Assembly: GCA_910587765.1 (NCBI GenBank)
Contig: CAJUNR010000001.1
Coordinates: 1 to 64,000 of the forward strand
Reading direction: 5' to 3'
DNA length: 64,000 bases
From: an uncultured Lachnospiraceae bacterium
Lineage (GTDB): Bacteria > Bacillota > Clostridia > Lachnospirales > Lachnospiraceae
In this document: piece by piece, positions 31,903 to 40,400 of the stretch
Layout of the letters: every line of letters starts with the position of its first letter
How positions within the stretch are numbered: the first letter of the stretch is position 1
Notes under the pieces: generated by a model
Databases searched by the model: none
Told to the model about the DNA's origin: nothing
Seen by the model: the letters and a program-made list of their open reading frames with translations, nothing else
Position numbers and translations under genes: made by a program

Positions 31903-32868
31903 TCACGCACGCTGGGACGCTTTGTTTCGGTACGTATCCACAATCACGGACACCACGATGAGCAGTCCCTTGAAGATCTGCTGATAATACGCCGAAACTC
32001 CCAGAAGCGTCAGACCGTTGTCAAGGCAGCCGACAATGAGACAGCCAAGAACCGTACCAACGATGGAACCGGTGCCGCCGGAAAGACTCGTACCGCCGAC
32101 AACCGCGCCTGTGATTGCGTCAAACTCAAAATTCAGACCGACAGAAGCGTTGCCCGCATTGACCCGTGAGGTAATAACCACTGCCGCTATACCGGTCATG
32201 AGACCGACATAAGTGTAGACCAGCGTCCTGACCTTTTTTACATTCACACCGCACAGATGCGCCGCGTTCTCATTGCAGCCGAGCGCATAGACTCTCTTTC
32301 CAAAGGCCGTTTTCTGTAAAATGAAAAAACTGATCACAGCCAGTACTGCGTAGATAATAACCGGAATCGGCAAAAATCCGAGCACGCTGCCTCCGCCGAT
32401 GATTTTAAAAGAATCGCACAGGCCCGACACCGGATATCCGCCGGTCACCAGGTTCGCCGCCCCTCTTGCGCATAACTGCATGCCAAGCGTCATGATGAAC
32501 GGGGGAATGCCTGTTATGGAAATAACCGTACCGTTGATGAACCCGCATCCCACTCCTACCAGAACGCCCGCCAGAACCGCTTCCACCGGATGACCGTTCT
32601 GCGCAAGCATGGCCACAAGCATCCCTGCAAAAGCCAGCACGGAACCTGCGGACAGGTCAATGCCGCCCGTAACGATGACCAGCGTCATACCCAGCCCGAT
32701 CACGCCGGTCACAGAGACCTGACGCAAAATATTCATCACGTTTTTCACCGTAAAAAATCCTTCATTTGCTATGCCAAGCACAAGCAAAATCAGCACAAGA
32801 ATCAGCAAAGTACCGCACCAGCCTGGTACTTTTTTGAAAATACTCTGTTTCAATCTGCTCTTCTCCAT
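31903..32868 (-). CDS. ribose/inositol-type ABC transporter permease (RbsC family)
   Basis: 321 residues with 8-10 hydrophobic segments. RbsC-family motifs are GLGMTLVIVTGGIDLSAGSVLAFAGM, NGTVISITGIPPFIMTLGM, YALGCNENAAHLCGVNVKKV (EAA-like loop for ATPase contact) and GAVVGGTSLSGGTGSIVGTV. It forms the membrane channel of a CUT2-type sugar importer with the adjacent ATPase and lipoprotein. In context of inositol-type dehydrogenases the substrate may be a cyclitol; CUT2 importers also carry ribose, xylose and galactose. Confidence 0.92.
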   Translation of the reverse strand: MEKSRLKQSIFKKVPGWCGTLLILVLILLVLGIANEGFFTVKNVMNILRQVSVTGVIGLGMTLVIVTGGIDLSAGSVLAFAGMLVAMLAQNGHPVEAVLAGVLVGVGCGFINGTVISITGIPPFIMTLGMQLCARGAANLVTGGYPVSGLCDSFKIIGGGSVLGFLPIPVIIYAVLAVISFFILQKTAFGKRVYALGCNENAAHLCGVNVKKVRTLVYTYVGLMTGIAAVVITSRVNAGNASVGLNFEFDAITGAVVGGTSLSGGTGSIVGTVLGCLIVGCLDNGLTLLGVSAYYQQIFKGLLIVVSVIVDTYRNKASQRA

Positions 32869-32884
32869 ATTTCTACCCTCTCCA

Positions 32885-34381
32885 TTAACTTGCTGCGTAT
32901 TTCATGATGTTTTCCTGTGTCAGCTCTTCTCTCTGGAGTTCGCCCGCGATACGCCCCTGGGAAATCACAAGAACGCGGTTGCTGATGCCGATGATTTCCG
33001 GCATCTCCGAAGAGATCATGATGACCGAAGTCCCGTTTTTAGCCAGCTCGCACAGGATCTTGTGGATTTCGTATTTTGCGCCCACATCGATTCCTCTGGT
33101 CGGCTCGTCGATGATCAGAATGTCCGGTCTGCAGTACAGCCACCGCCCCAGAAGCGCTTTCTGCTGATTTCCGCCGGACAGACCGCGGATCGCTGTCCTG
33201 CCGGACGGTGTTTTGATACTCAAAGCATTGATCTGAACCTCGCAGGCTTCATTCAGTTTTCTCTGCGAGAGCAGGCCCTTACTTTCAAAATCCCGCAGAC
33301 TCGGCATCCCGATATTATCATTGACAGACAGTCCCAGAAACAGACCCGTACCCTTTCTGTCCTCTGTCAGCATCGCCATGCCCATCTTGATCGCCGCTTT
33401 CGGCCGGCCAAGCGGCAGCGTCTTATCTTTGATTTCTACGGTTCCGGAATCCGGTTTCGTGATTCCGAAAACCGCGCTCATAATCTCGGAACGCCCCGCC
33501 CCCATCATGCCCGCGATCCCCAGAATCTCTCCTGCACGGACTTCAAAAGAAATATCTTCAAATTCGCCCCTGCGGGTAAGATGCTCCACCTTCATCACCA
33601 CCTCGCCCGGAACGGCCTCATTGGGCGGAAACAACTGTACCATCTGGCGTCCGACCATCATATTGATCAGCTTGTCACTGTCCAGTTCGCCGATCGCATT
33701 CGTCCCGATAAAATGACCGTCGCGCAGAACCGTGACTTCGTCTGCGATCTCGAAGATCTCATCCATTTTATGGGTGATATAGATAATAGAACGCCCTTCT
33801 TCTTTCAGATGCCGGATTACATTGAAAAGCATCTCCACTTCCGTGTCCGTAATCGCCGACGTGGGCTCGTCCATAATGATCAGATCGGCGTTCAGGGAGA
33901 CCGCTCTGGCGATCTCGACCATCTGAGCGTACGCCGTCGTAATATCTTTCATTTTCGTATGGGGATCAATGTCCATGCCGATGTATTCAAACAGTTCCAC
34001 CGTATCCCGATTCATCTTTGCGTTGTCGACAAGCAATCCCTTTCGAGGCTCCCGATTCAGGTAAATATTTTCCGCAATCGTCATCTGCGAAAAAGAAGCC
34101 AGTTCCTGATGGATCATGGAAATCCCCACGTTCATGGTCTCGCGCACATTCCGATGCCCCTTCAATAATTCCCCGTTGAACACCACCGTGCCCTCATCCG
34201 CTTCATAGATTCCCATCAGAATTTTCATCAGCGTGGACTTTCCCGCACCATTCTCACCGAGCAGTGCATGAACAACGCCCCGCTTCACTTTGAGTTCTAC
34301 CTGATCCAACGCCTTCACACCCGGAAACGCTTTGGAGATCCCGCTCATTTCCAGCATAAATTCATTCTTCTGCGCACTCAT
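32885..34381 (-). CDS. ribose/inositol-type ABC transporter duplicated ATPase (RbsA/MglA family)
   Basis: 498 residues, two ABC domains in tandem. The first has Walker A GENGAGKST (about 39-47) and Walker B LIIMDEPT. In the second the Walker A is degenerate (GMMGAGRSE), as is usual in RbsA/MglA, with signature LSGGNQQKALLGRWL and LIIDEPTRGIDVGAKYEI. It powers the CUT2 importer. It starts 85 nt after the binding-protein gene, with a stem-loop in the gap, and is followed 16 nt later by the permease gene. Confidence 0.94.
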   Translation of the reverse strand: MSAQKNEFMLEMSGISKAFPGVKALDQVELKVKRGVVHALLGENGAGKSTLMKILMGIYEADEGTVVFNGELLKGHRNVRETMNVGISMIHQELASFSQMTIAENIYLNREPRKGLLVDNAKMNRDTVELFEYIGMDIDPHTKMKDITTAYAQMVEIARAVSLNADLIIMDEPTSAITDTEVEMLFNVIRHLKEEGRSIIYITHKMDEIFEIADEVTVLRDGHFIGTNAIGELDSDKLINMMVGRQMVQLFPPNEAVPGEVVMKVEHLTRRGEFEDISFEVRAGEILGIAGMMGAGRSEIMSAVFGITKPDSGTVEIKDKTLPLGRPKAAIKMGMAMLTEDRKGTGLFLGLSVNDNIGMPSLRDFESKGLLSQRKLNEACEVQINALSIKTPSGRTAIRGLSGGNQQKALLGRWLYCRPDILIIDEPTRGIDVGAKYEIHKILCELAKNGTSVIMISSEMPEIIGISNRVLVISQGRIAGELQREELTQENIMKYAAS

Positions 34382-34413
34382 ATTCTTTCACCATATCTTT
34401 CCTCGCATGATGA

Positions 34414-34443
34414 GGCCGCCCACAGCATTCCATGTGGTCGGCC
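34414..34443 (-). other. stem-loop after the sugar-binding protein gene
   Basis: GGCCGcCCACA (34414-34424) pairs with TGTGGtCGGCC (34433-34443), with one mismatch and an 8-nt loop. It lies in the 85-nt gap between the binding-protein and ATPase genes, with no T-run. This is the usual position for an mRNA-stabilising hairpin that keeps binding-protein levels above those of the membrane parts. Confidence 0.55.
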
Positions 34444-34466
34444 CCACAGTCTCACCTGCCGGATTA

Positions 34467-35522
34467 TCAGGATATTTCCGCCCAGGCGTCCAGATATTTC
34501 TGGCAGTTGTCCGGCGTCACAAGTTCAAAAGGTATCTGCTCCCAGTTGTCGGCGTTGAGGTCATATTCGCCCTCAATGGCCTTCACGGCAGAGATGACCG
34601 CCTGCTCGCCCTGACCTGCCGCATCCTGATAGACCGTCGCGTCGATCAGGCCTTTTTCCATCTCCTCCAGAGCCGTCACGTTGCCGTCGATACCGGCAAC
34701 AATAATATCCTCTTTCATACCGGCATCGGAAACCGCCATCGCCGCTCCGACCGCCATTTCATCATTGTTCGCTGCAATCGCATCAATATGCGTACCGCTC
34801 TGCAGCCAGTTCTCCGCAACAGTCATGCCCTGATCGCGCTGCCATTCGCCGGTCTCCTCAAATACGATCTTGATATCCGGATAATCGGCCAGAACACTCT
34901 TGATCGCATCCGTACGGATGACCGCATCATTGCTGCCCAGAATCCCCAGCAGAATCGCAAGATTTCCTTTGCCTCCCATGGCTTCCGCCAGATACTGACC
35001 CTGAATGATGCCTGCCTGTTTCGGATCGGTGGAAACATTTACATGCGCCTCGTCAAGATAACGGCAGACACCGATGAGCGGAACATTATACTCGTCGCAG
35101 ATCTCACGATAAAGAGGCCCGCTGCCGCCGCTGGAATCCACGATCACGCAGATGATCGCGTCCACACCTTCTTCGCACATGGTTTCTACCTGCGAAAGCT
35201 GTTTGCCGGAATCATCCTGTGCATCTGCGATCAGAAGCTCAATACCGTTTGCCTCGCAATAGCTTTTCGCGCCGTTCATAACGTACACCTGGAAGGTATC
35301 CGAACTGCTGTTGATCAGATATGCGATTTTCTTCGCGCCGGTTTTCGCGGCAGGTTCCGTGTTTTCTGCAGGTTCTGCGGTGTCGGCCGGAGCCGCCGCA
35401 TCCCCGGCAGTCCCCTCATCCGGAGCGCCCGCATCCGATTTGGAACACGCTGTCAGTGCAAATACCACTGCGACCGCCAGAAACAGGATCAGGACATTTT
35501 TCATGGTTGCTTTTTTTCTCAT
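34467..35522 (-). CDS. ribose/inositol-type ABC transporter substrate-binding lipoprotein
   Basis: 351 residues. The signal peptide MRKKATMKNVLILFLAVAVV ends in the lipobox LTAC, so Cys ~26 is lipidated and the protein is membrane-anchored. An Asp/Ala/Glu/Pro-rich linker (about 27-60) precedes the periplasmic-binding-protein type I domain (KIAYLINSSSDTFQVYVMNG, VDAIICVIVDSSG, GIIQGQYLAEAMGGKGNLAILLGI, DAIAANNDEMAVGAAMAV). This is the RbsB/IbpA class that binds monosaccharides or inositol. RBS AAGGAGG precedes ATG 35522. It comes ~90 nt after the SDR gene. Confidence 0.92.
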   Translation of the reverse strand: MRKKATMKNVLILFLAVAVVFALTACSKSDAGAPDEGTAGDAAAPADTAEPAENTEPAAKTGAKKIAYLINSSSDTFQVYVMNGAKSYCEANGIELLIADAQDDSGKQLSQVETMCEEGVDAIICVIVDSSGGSGPLYREICDEYNVPLIGVCRYLDEAHVNVSTDPKQAGIIQGQYLAEAMGGKGNLAILLGILGSNDAVIRTDAIKSVLADYPDIKIVFEETGEWQRDQGMTVAENWLQSGTHIDAIAANNDEMAVGAAMAVSDAGMKEDIIVAGIDGNVTALEEMEKGLIDATVYQDAAGQGEQAVISAVKAIEGEYDLNADNWEQIPFELVTPDNCQKYLDAWAEIS

Positions 35523-35614
35523 TGATAAATCCTCCTTGGTTTTTTATTAGATTCGGTGTGCACTTCCCCGATTCTTTCTCAAAATTTACCTCAACACAGA
35601 TTATAGTTTCCCGC

Positions 35615-36346
35615 TTACACCAGCGTCTCTCCGCCGGTCGGCGCAAGCAGCGCCGGACGTTTCTCACTCTTCTGCGCCAGAAACCAGATACACTCGGCGA
35701 TCTCCGCCGGATCTGCGATTCTTCCGAGCGGAATATTCCTCTCCCGCTGCGAAAGCCATTCATTCAACGGCATGGAAATGGACTGCGCAAACTGTTTCTG
35801 TGCCGCATAATAGAGCGGCGTACCGATGCAGCCGGGACAGATTCCGCGAACTGCAACCCCCTCCTTCGCAGCATATTCTGAAATGGACCGGATCCATCCG
35901 GACAATGCATATTTTGATGCACAATATGCCGCATTATTTGCTTCCGGCTTCAGTCCTGCCTGAGAGACCACTATCGTAAAACTTCCTTTTGACTGCTTCA
36001 GCAGCGGCAGCACCGCGCGAAACAGCCGGTATGTGCCGATCGTGTTGATATTCAGCACCTTATCATAAAACGCTTCGCTTAATTCGCCGAGCGGTCTGGA
36101 TCCATCGATGCCGTGCGTCGTAATCACCTGATCGATCCCATCCCGCTCCAGCCGTTCCCGCAGCCGTCCCAGTTGTCTGTCGTCCGTCAGATCACAGACC
36201 ATGCGCCCGGCAAGCCCGGATGCCTGCTCCAGCGCCTTTTCCGATATATCAACTCCCAACACCCGGCATCCCGCGTCCGCAAACCGTTTTACTACTGCAG
36301 CTCCGATCGCGCCGCCGGCACCAACAATCACTGTCTTCATTTCCAT
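35615..36346 (-). CDS. SDR family oxidoreductase
   Basis: 243 residues. Cofactor motif is VGAGGAIGAAV (about 8-18), a variant of TGxxxGIG. DLTD is at the adenine-binding position. Active site is VVSQAGLKPEANNAAYCASKYALSGW (Ser ~128, Tyr ~141, Lys ~145). The usual NNAG motif is replaced by THGIDG. The C-terminus lacks the common VDGG ending. It overlaps the small unknown gene upstream by 10 nt, and the ABC importer follows. It could oxidise a hydroxyl of the imported sugar or cyclitol. Substrate not identifiable. Confidence 0.82.
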   Translation of the reverse strand: MEMKTVIVGAGGAIGAAVVKRFADAGCRVLGVDISEKALEQASGLAGRMVCDLTDDRQLGRLRERLERDGIDQVITTHGIDGSRPLGELSEAFYDKVLNINTIGTYRLFRAVLPLLKQSKGSFTIVVSQAGLKPEANNAAYCASKYALSGWIRSISEYAAKEGVAVRGICPGCIGTPLYYAAQKQFAQSISMPLNEWLSQRERNIPLGRIADPAEIAECIWFLAQKSEKRPALLAPTGGETLV

Positions 36347-36795
36347 TCCCTCACATCAAACGTACATCCCGCGCAGAAGTCCGCGTGTTCTTCCGCCAGA
36401 AATGCAACTGCATCCGTTATGCGTTCCTTATCTTTCTTCCTTCCTCTGATCAGATTCAATACCAGACGATCCGCCCGCTTTTCCATCGTAAGCACGTGCA
36501 CGATGCCGCGCAGCGCCTCCCAGCACCCGTCCGCCGCAGCCTGTGCAAAGGGGTCCTTCATATCCTCCGCCAACATGACGATCAGATATTTGCGCCGTTT
36601 TTCGCATACCGCCTCATACTCCTGCTTCAGCGCCATAATCAGCTCCCTGGTATATTCGCCGACCCATATCTCAAACGGATCCGAATCTTCCAGGGCAAGT
36701 CCGATCAGACAGACGCCGGTTCCATCCGGCAGCGCTGTATCCCGCAGACCTGCCGCAAAATTTCCGGTCTCTTTGCCTATTTCCATGATACGCAT
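36337..36795 (-). CDS. small protein of unknown function, possibly a degenerate SDR
   Basis: 152 residues; I do not recognise the family with confidence. The second half (DGCWEALRGIVHVLTMEKRADRLVLNLI, then ITDAVAFLAEEHADFCAGCTFDV) is reminiscent of the C-terminal part of SDR enzymes after the catalytic Tyr/Lys, but no Tyr-Lys pair and no nucleotide-binding glycines are present. It is the first gene of the ABC/inositol-type operon (RBS GGGAGG) and overlaps the following true SDR gene by 10 nt. That suggests translational coupling and a partner role. Confidence 0.6.
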   Translation of the reverse strand: MRIMEIGKETGNFAAGLRDTALPDGTGVCLIGLALEDSDPFEIWVGEYTRELIMALKQEYEAVCEKRRKYLIVMLAEDMKDPFAQAAADGCWEALRGIVHVLTMEKRADRLVLNLIRGRKKDKERITDAVAFLAEEHADFCAGCTFDVREWK

Positions 36796-36954
36796 GATCC
36801 TGTCCCTCCCCTGATGATTGATATTTTCGTTTTCCGATTTTATTATACAAAATTACCAAAATTTTCTCGTTTATCCCTGTCTGATTATCTATAATAATAT
36901 ACGTTTTGACTATATCCTTCAATAAGGATTTTATCAGGAAATATAACAATATTG
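36796..36954 (-). promoter_or_regulatory. promoter with regulon motif (site D) of the ABC/IolG operon
   Basis: On the minus strand -35 TTGAAG (36922-36917) and -10 TATTAT (36899-36894) are 17 bp apart. ATAACAATATTG is at 36943-36954 (plus strand). Read toward the operon, ATTGTTAT is followed 21 bp later by ATCCTTATTGAAGG, which overlaps the -35, the same arrangement as at site B. The divergent AraC gene starts at 37145. The remaining part of this 349-bp gap holds only the AraC promoter. Confidence 0.68.
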
Positions 36955-37064
36955 CTCAAACACAGCCATTTCAGCATTCCGTCTTTCCCCGTATGTCTCT
37001 TCATATCATTGCAGGATTATTCTGCGGATCCTGCCGGGATTTCATTCAGAATGACAAAATCAGC

Positions 37065-37093
37065 TTGCAAACCACATATAGCTGCTATATGAT
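37065..37093 (+). promoter_or_regulatory. promoter of the AraC-family regulator gene
   Basis: TTGCAA (37065-37070) and TATGAT (37088-37093) are 17 bp apart, ~50 nt before the ATG at 37145. It faces away from the ABC operon promoter; the regulon motif lies ~110 bp upstream. Confidence 0.6.
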
Positions 37094-37144
37094 AAATGTA
37101 TCATACAGACGGTGATTCGCCATACTGTTCCCAAGAGGTAAATT

Positions 37145-38059
37145 ATGAACCGAGAGATTATTCTGGATAAAAACATGCAGGAGCTGACTCCTCAGGGAGA
37201 TATTAATTTCCCTTTCAATCTGCTGCATATCACCCTTTCGCATTATCCGTTTTACAATTTTCCCTGTCACTGGCATCCGGAACTGGAGATGACCTACATC
37301 CTGGAAGGAGAGATGACTTACATGGTCAATCAGACTTCCCTGCACCTGAAGGAAAAGGACTGTATCCTTGTCAATACCAACGCCATGCATGCCGGAGAGC
37401 AGTATCAAAGCAGTGACTGTCGGTATATCTGTTTCGTATTTGACCCGATCCTGATCTACGGCTTTGAGCACAGTCTTTTCAAAACCGATTATGTCTCTCC
37501 GATTCTTGACAACACAAACTTTGACTATATCCTGATTGACGCCCGGGATCCGGAACACCCTGCCTGCTGCGATCTGGTCAGCCGTCTCAGCGCTCTTGAT
37601 GCGGAAAAGAATGACGGTTATCCTCTTCTCGTCAAAAGCGGGCTCTGCCATCTGTGGTACCTGATCTATCAGGTTTACAATCGGAAACTCATCCTCTACC
37701 CGGACATTGTCATGACCCCTGCGCAGGCAAGACAAATTCAGCGGCTGAAGGATGCGCTTGCCTTTATCTACGAAAATTATACCGGCAATATCACCCTCAA
37801 TGAGATTGCCGCCTCCTGCCACACCAGCAAAAGCGAATTTTGCCGTCTGTTCAAGCAGGCGCTGCACCAGTCGCCCTTTGATTTTCTTCTGCGCTACCGC
37901 ATCGAACAGAGCCTTGCCCTTTTGCAGAACAACGATCTCTCCATTACAGAGATCGCAATCCGGGTCGGTTTCTCCGGTCCCAGCTATTACGCGGAGGTTT
38001 TCAAACGGTATATGCTCTGCTCGCCCACCGCTTACCGCAAAAAACACCGGAGCGAGTAG
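37145..38059 (+). CDS. AraC family transcriptional regulator
   Basis: 304 residues. The N-terminal ~130 residues are a cupin sensor domain (FPCHWHPELEMTYILEGEMTYMVNQ, LKEKDCILVNTNAMHAGE), which should bind the inducer. The C-terminal ~100 residues hold two HTH motifs: GNITLNEIAASCHTSKSEFCRLFKQ and LSITEIAIRVGFSGPSYYAEVFKRY, followed by SPTAYRK. It is transcribed divergently from the ABC/IolG operon and is the only regulator near the four ATAACAATATTG sites. It is therefore the best candidate to activate that operon, the IolM-like gene and the transketolase operon. RBS AGAGGT. Confidence 0.9.
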   Translation: MNREIILDKNMQELTPQGDINFPFNLLHITLSHYPFYNFPCHWHPELEMTYILEGEMTYMVNQTSLHLKEKDCILVNTNAMHAGEQYQSSDCRYICFVFDPILIYGFEHSLFKTDYVSPILDNTNFDYILIDARDPEHPACCDLVSRLSALDAEKNDGYPLLVKSGLCHLWYLIYQVYNRKLILYPDIVMTPAQARQIQRLKDALAFIYENYTGNITLNEIAASCHTSKSEFCRLFKQALHQSPFDFLLRYRIEQSLALLQNNDLSITEIAIRVGFSGPSYYAEVFKRYMLCSPTAYRKKHRSE

Positions 38060-38281
38060 GAAAGATTCTATTCCCTGCACGCGTTCCGGACGTCCGTCAG
38101 ACTGCCGACATCTTGCATTTGGACGCCCGCGCACACAAAAAACGGCCCCGGAAACGGAGTCCGGGACCGATCGGCAGGCAGAGGCAAAGCGTACAGAAAA
38201 AGCCGCTTCCACGTTACTGTCCCTACATATTTCCGGTCATGTTCGGTATGCATTTTTGGATAGACGTATCCCCGGCCGATA

Positions 38282-38290
38282 TGGTATAAT
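38282..38290 (+). promoter_or_regulatory. extended -10 promoter of the chemoreceptor gene
   Basis: TGGTATAAT is a perfect extended -10 (TG at 38282-38283, TATAAT at 38285-38290), 45 nt before the ATG. A preceding GCCGATAT resembles half of a flagellar sigma box, but no matching -35 is present. The rest of the 275-bp gap after the AraC gene holds only a GC-rich imperfect hairpin (about 38144-38168) without a T-run. Confidence 0.5.
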
Positions 38291-38334
38291 AAGATAAAAT
38301 CACAATCTGATGACCAGACTAAAGGAGAAGAGAA

Positions 38335-40308
38335 ATGAAGAGCATCCGAAAGAAAATCACAGTATGCCTGATGGCAACGGTCCTGATCGCTCTGATTGCG
38401 GTGGGAACCTCCAGTATTTCGCTGAATTACCGAAATACCCTCGTCACGGTAGAGCAGATGATGAGCGAGACGGCCGTACTGGCAGCGGAGCGCGTCGAAC
38501 AGGAGCTGACCGCCTACCGGAACGTGGCCATGGATACGGGCTGTATCCCCCAGTTGTCGGACGAAACCGTGTCTGTCGAGGAAAAACGCGCCATCATCGA
38601 CGAACGCGTCTCAATGCACGGCTTCCAGAGAGGCAATATCATCGGCACCGACGGTTACAGTATCTTTGACGGCAAAGATTACTCGGATCGGGAATATGTC
38701 AGACAGGCCATGCAGGGAAACGTCTATGTATCCGAACCCCTGATCAGCAAGATCACCGGAGAACTGTCGATCATGGTAGCGGCCCCTCTCTATGCGGGCG
38801 GAAGTCATAACGCATCGATTGTCGGAGTCGTCTACTTCGTTCCCCCGGAGACGTTCTTGAACAGCATCGTCTCCTCCATCAAAGTCGGAGAGAGCAGCCG
38901 GGCTTATATGATCAACAAATCGGGAGATACGATCGCGGACGTCACACTGGAAACCATTACCACCCAGAACATTGAACAGGAAGCCCAGAGCGATGCTTCT
39001 CTGAAGGAACTGGCTTCCATTCACACAGAAATGCGCCAGGGGAAGAACGGCTTCGGCAGCTACCGCAGCTCGGACGGCCCGCATTTTACGGCCTACGCCC
39101 CTGTAGGCGGCACGGACGGCTGGAGCGTCGCCGTCACCGCGCTGCAGTCCGAGTATCTGGCCGGTACCTATTTTGCCATCGTGATCAATCTGATCGTGAT
39201 CGCAGCCTCCATTCTCGCATCTATCGTGGTGGCGCTCAAGCTGTCCGGCAATATCAGCAGACCGATGCGGGCCTGCGCCGAACGGATGAAGCTTCTGGTG
39301 GAAGGCGATCTCAAATCTCCGGTCCCCCAGACCACAGGCAAAGATGAAACGGCGGAACTGACCCGTTCCACCGCGGAGATGGTAACCGGACTGAACACGA
39401 TCATCAACGATATCAGTTATCTGCTGACAGAAATGGCCAACCAGAACTTTGACATCCAGTCCTCACACCGTGACTCCTACGTGGGCGGATTCCAGAGCAT
39501 CCTTGTATCCATGCGTACTCTGAAGATCGAACTGAGCAATACGATGCGCCAGATCGACAACGCCGCAAGCCAGGTATCCTCCGCCAGCACTCAGGTATCC
39601 ACCGGAGCTCAGACTCTAAGCCAGGGTTCCATCGAGCAGGCAAGCGCGGTCGAGGAACTGGCGGCAACCATCGCCGACATTTCCGACAGTTCCAGGAAGA
39701 CGGCAGCCGCCGCAGAAGAAGCCGGACAGTATGTCGGCCAGGCAGGCGCGCAGCTTGGCACCAGTGTGGAATATGTAAAAGAGTTAAATACCGCAATGGA
39801 GAAAATTTCTCGTTCGTCCGACGAGATCTCCAGAATCATCTCCACGATCGAAAGCATCGCTTTCCAGACCAATATCCTCGCTCTGAATGCCGCTGTGGAA
39901 GCGGCCCGGGCGGGTTCTTCCGGCAAAGGCTTCGCCGTCGTGGCGGACGAGGTGCGAAACCTTGCCTCCAAATCCGATGAAGCAGCGAAAGCCACCAAGG
40001 AACTGATCGAAAGCTCCATCGTTTCTGTCAACGAAGGCAGTCAGGCGGTTAACAATGTCACCGAAGCTCTGGAGCGGACCAGCGTCCTCGCCGGCAATGT
40101 GACGAGTCAGATGGATATCGTCGTGCAGGCCGTAGAAAGCCAGACCACAGCGATTGCACAGGTCACAGAGGGCATCGACCAGATCTCCTCTGTCGTGCAG
40201 ACCAACAGCGCTACCGCTCAGGAAAGCGCTGCAGCCAGCGAAGAGCTGTCGGCGGAGGCAAACGGCCTCAAGCAGCTTGTAGACCGCTTCACGCTTGCCA
40301 GCGACTGA
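38335..40308 (+). CDS. methyl-accepting chemotaxis protein (dCache-type sensor)
   Basis: 657 residues. Membrane helix 1 (ITVCLMATVLIALIAVGTSS) is followed by an extracellular double-Cache sensor (about 35-275; GTDGYSIFDGKDYSDREYVRQA is the typical ligand-pocket region) and helix 2 (FAIVINLIVIAASILASIVVALKL). A HAMP segment with the DETAEL motif follows, then the coiled-coil signalling domain with the conserved hairpin tip (STIESIAFQTNILALNAAVEAARAG, GFAVVADEVRNLASKS). dCache sensors bind small organic acids, amino acids or sugars. It is followed by its own terminator and is probably monocistronic. Confidence 0.95.
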   Translation: MKSIRKKITVCLMATVLIALIAVGTSSISLNYRNTLVTVEQMMSETAVLAAERVEQELTAYRNVAMDTGCIPQLSDETVSVEEKRAIIDERVSMHGFQRGNIIGTDGYSIFDGKDYSDREYVRQAMQGNVYVSEPLISKITGELSIMVAAPLYAGGSHNASIVGVVYFVPPETFLNSIVSSIKVGESSRAYMINKSGDTIADVTLETITTQNIEQEAQSDASLKELASIHTEMRQGKNGFGSYRSSDGPHFTAYAPVGGTDGWSVAVTALQSEYLAGTYFAIVINLIVIAASILASIVVALKLSGNISRPMRACAERMKLLVEGDLKSPVPQTTGKDETAELTRSTAEMVTGLNTIINDISYLLTEMANQNFDIQSSHRDSYVGGFQSILVSMRTLKIELSNTMRQIDNAASQVSSASTQVSTGAQTLSQGSIEQASAVEELAATIADISDSSRKTAAAAEEAGQYVGQAGAQLGTSVEYVKELNTAMEKISRSSDEISRIISTIESIAFQTNILALNAAVEAARAGSSGKGFAVVADEVRNLASKSDEAAKATKELIESSIVSVNEGSQAVNNVTEALERTSVLAGNVTSQMDIVVQAVESQTTAIAQVTEGIDQISSVVQTNSATAQESAAASEELSAEANGLKQLVDRFTLASD

Positions 40309-40323
40309 TTCCAGAATGAAAAA

Positions 40324-40361
40324 AATAAAGCCAGAGCCGCAAACGCTGCTCTGGTTTTATT
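40324..40361. terminator. bidirectional terminator between the chemoreceptor and aldo/keto reductase genes
   Basis: AATAAAGCCAGAG (40324-40336) pairs with CTCTGGTTTTATT (40349-40361), with one G:T pair. A T-run follows on the plus strand and an A-run precedes, so it works for both convergent genes. Confidence 0.85.
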
Positions 40362-40400
40362 TTTTTGCCATATCGGAAATTGCACCGGCATTTCCCGTAT

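Noticed and set aside
38240..38290. Flagellar sigma-28 promoter for the chemoreceptor gene
   Set aside because: GCCGATAT resembles the -10 part but no TAAA-type -35 occurs at the right distance; a perfect extended -10 for the main sigma factor is present instead.
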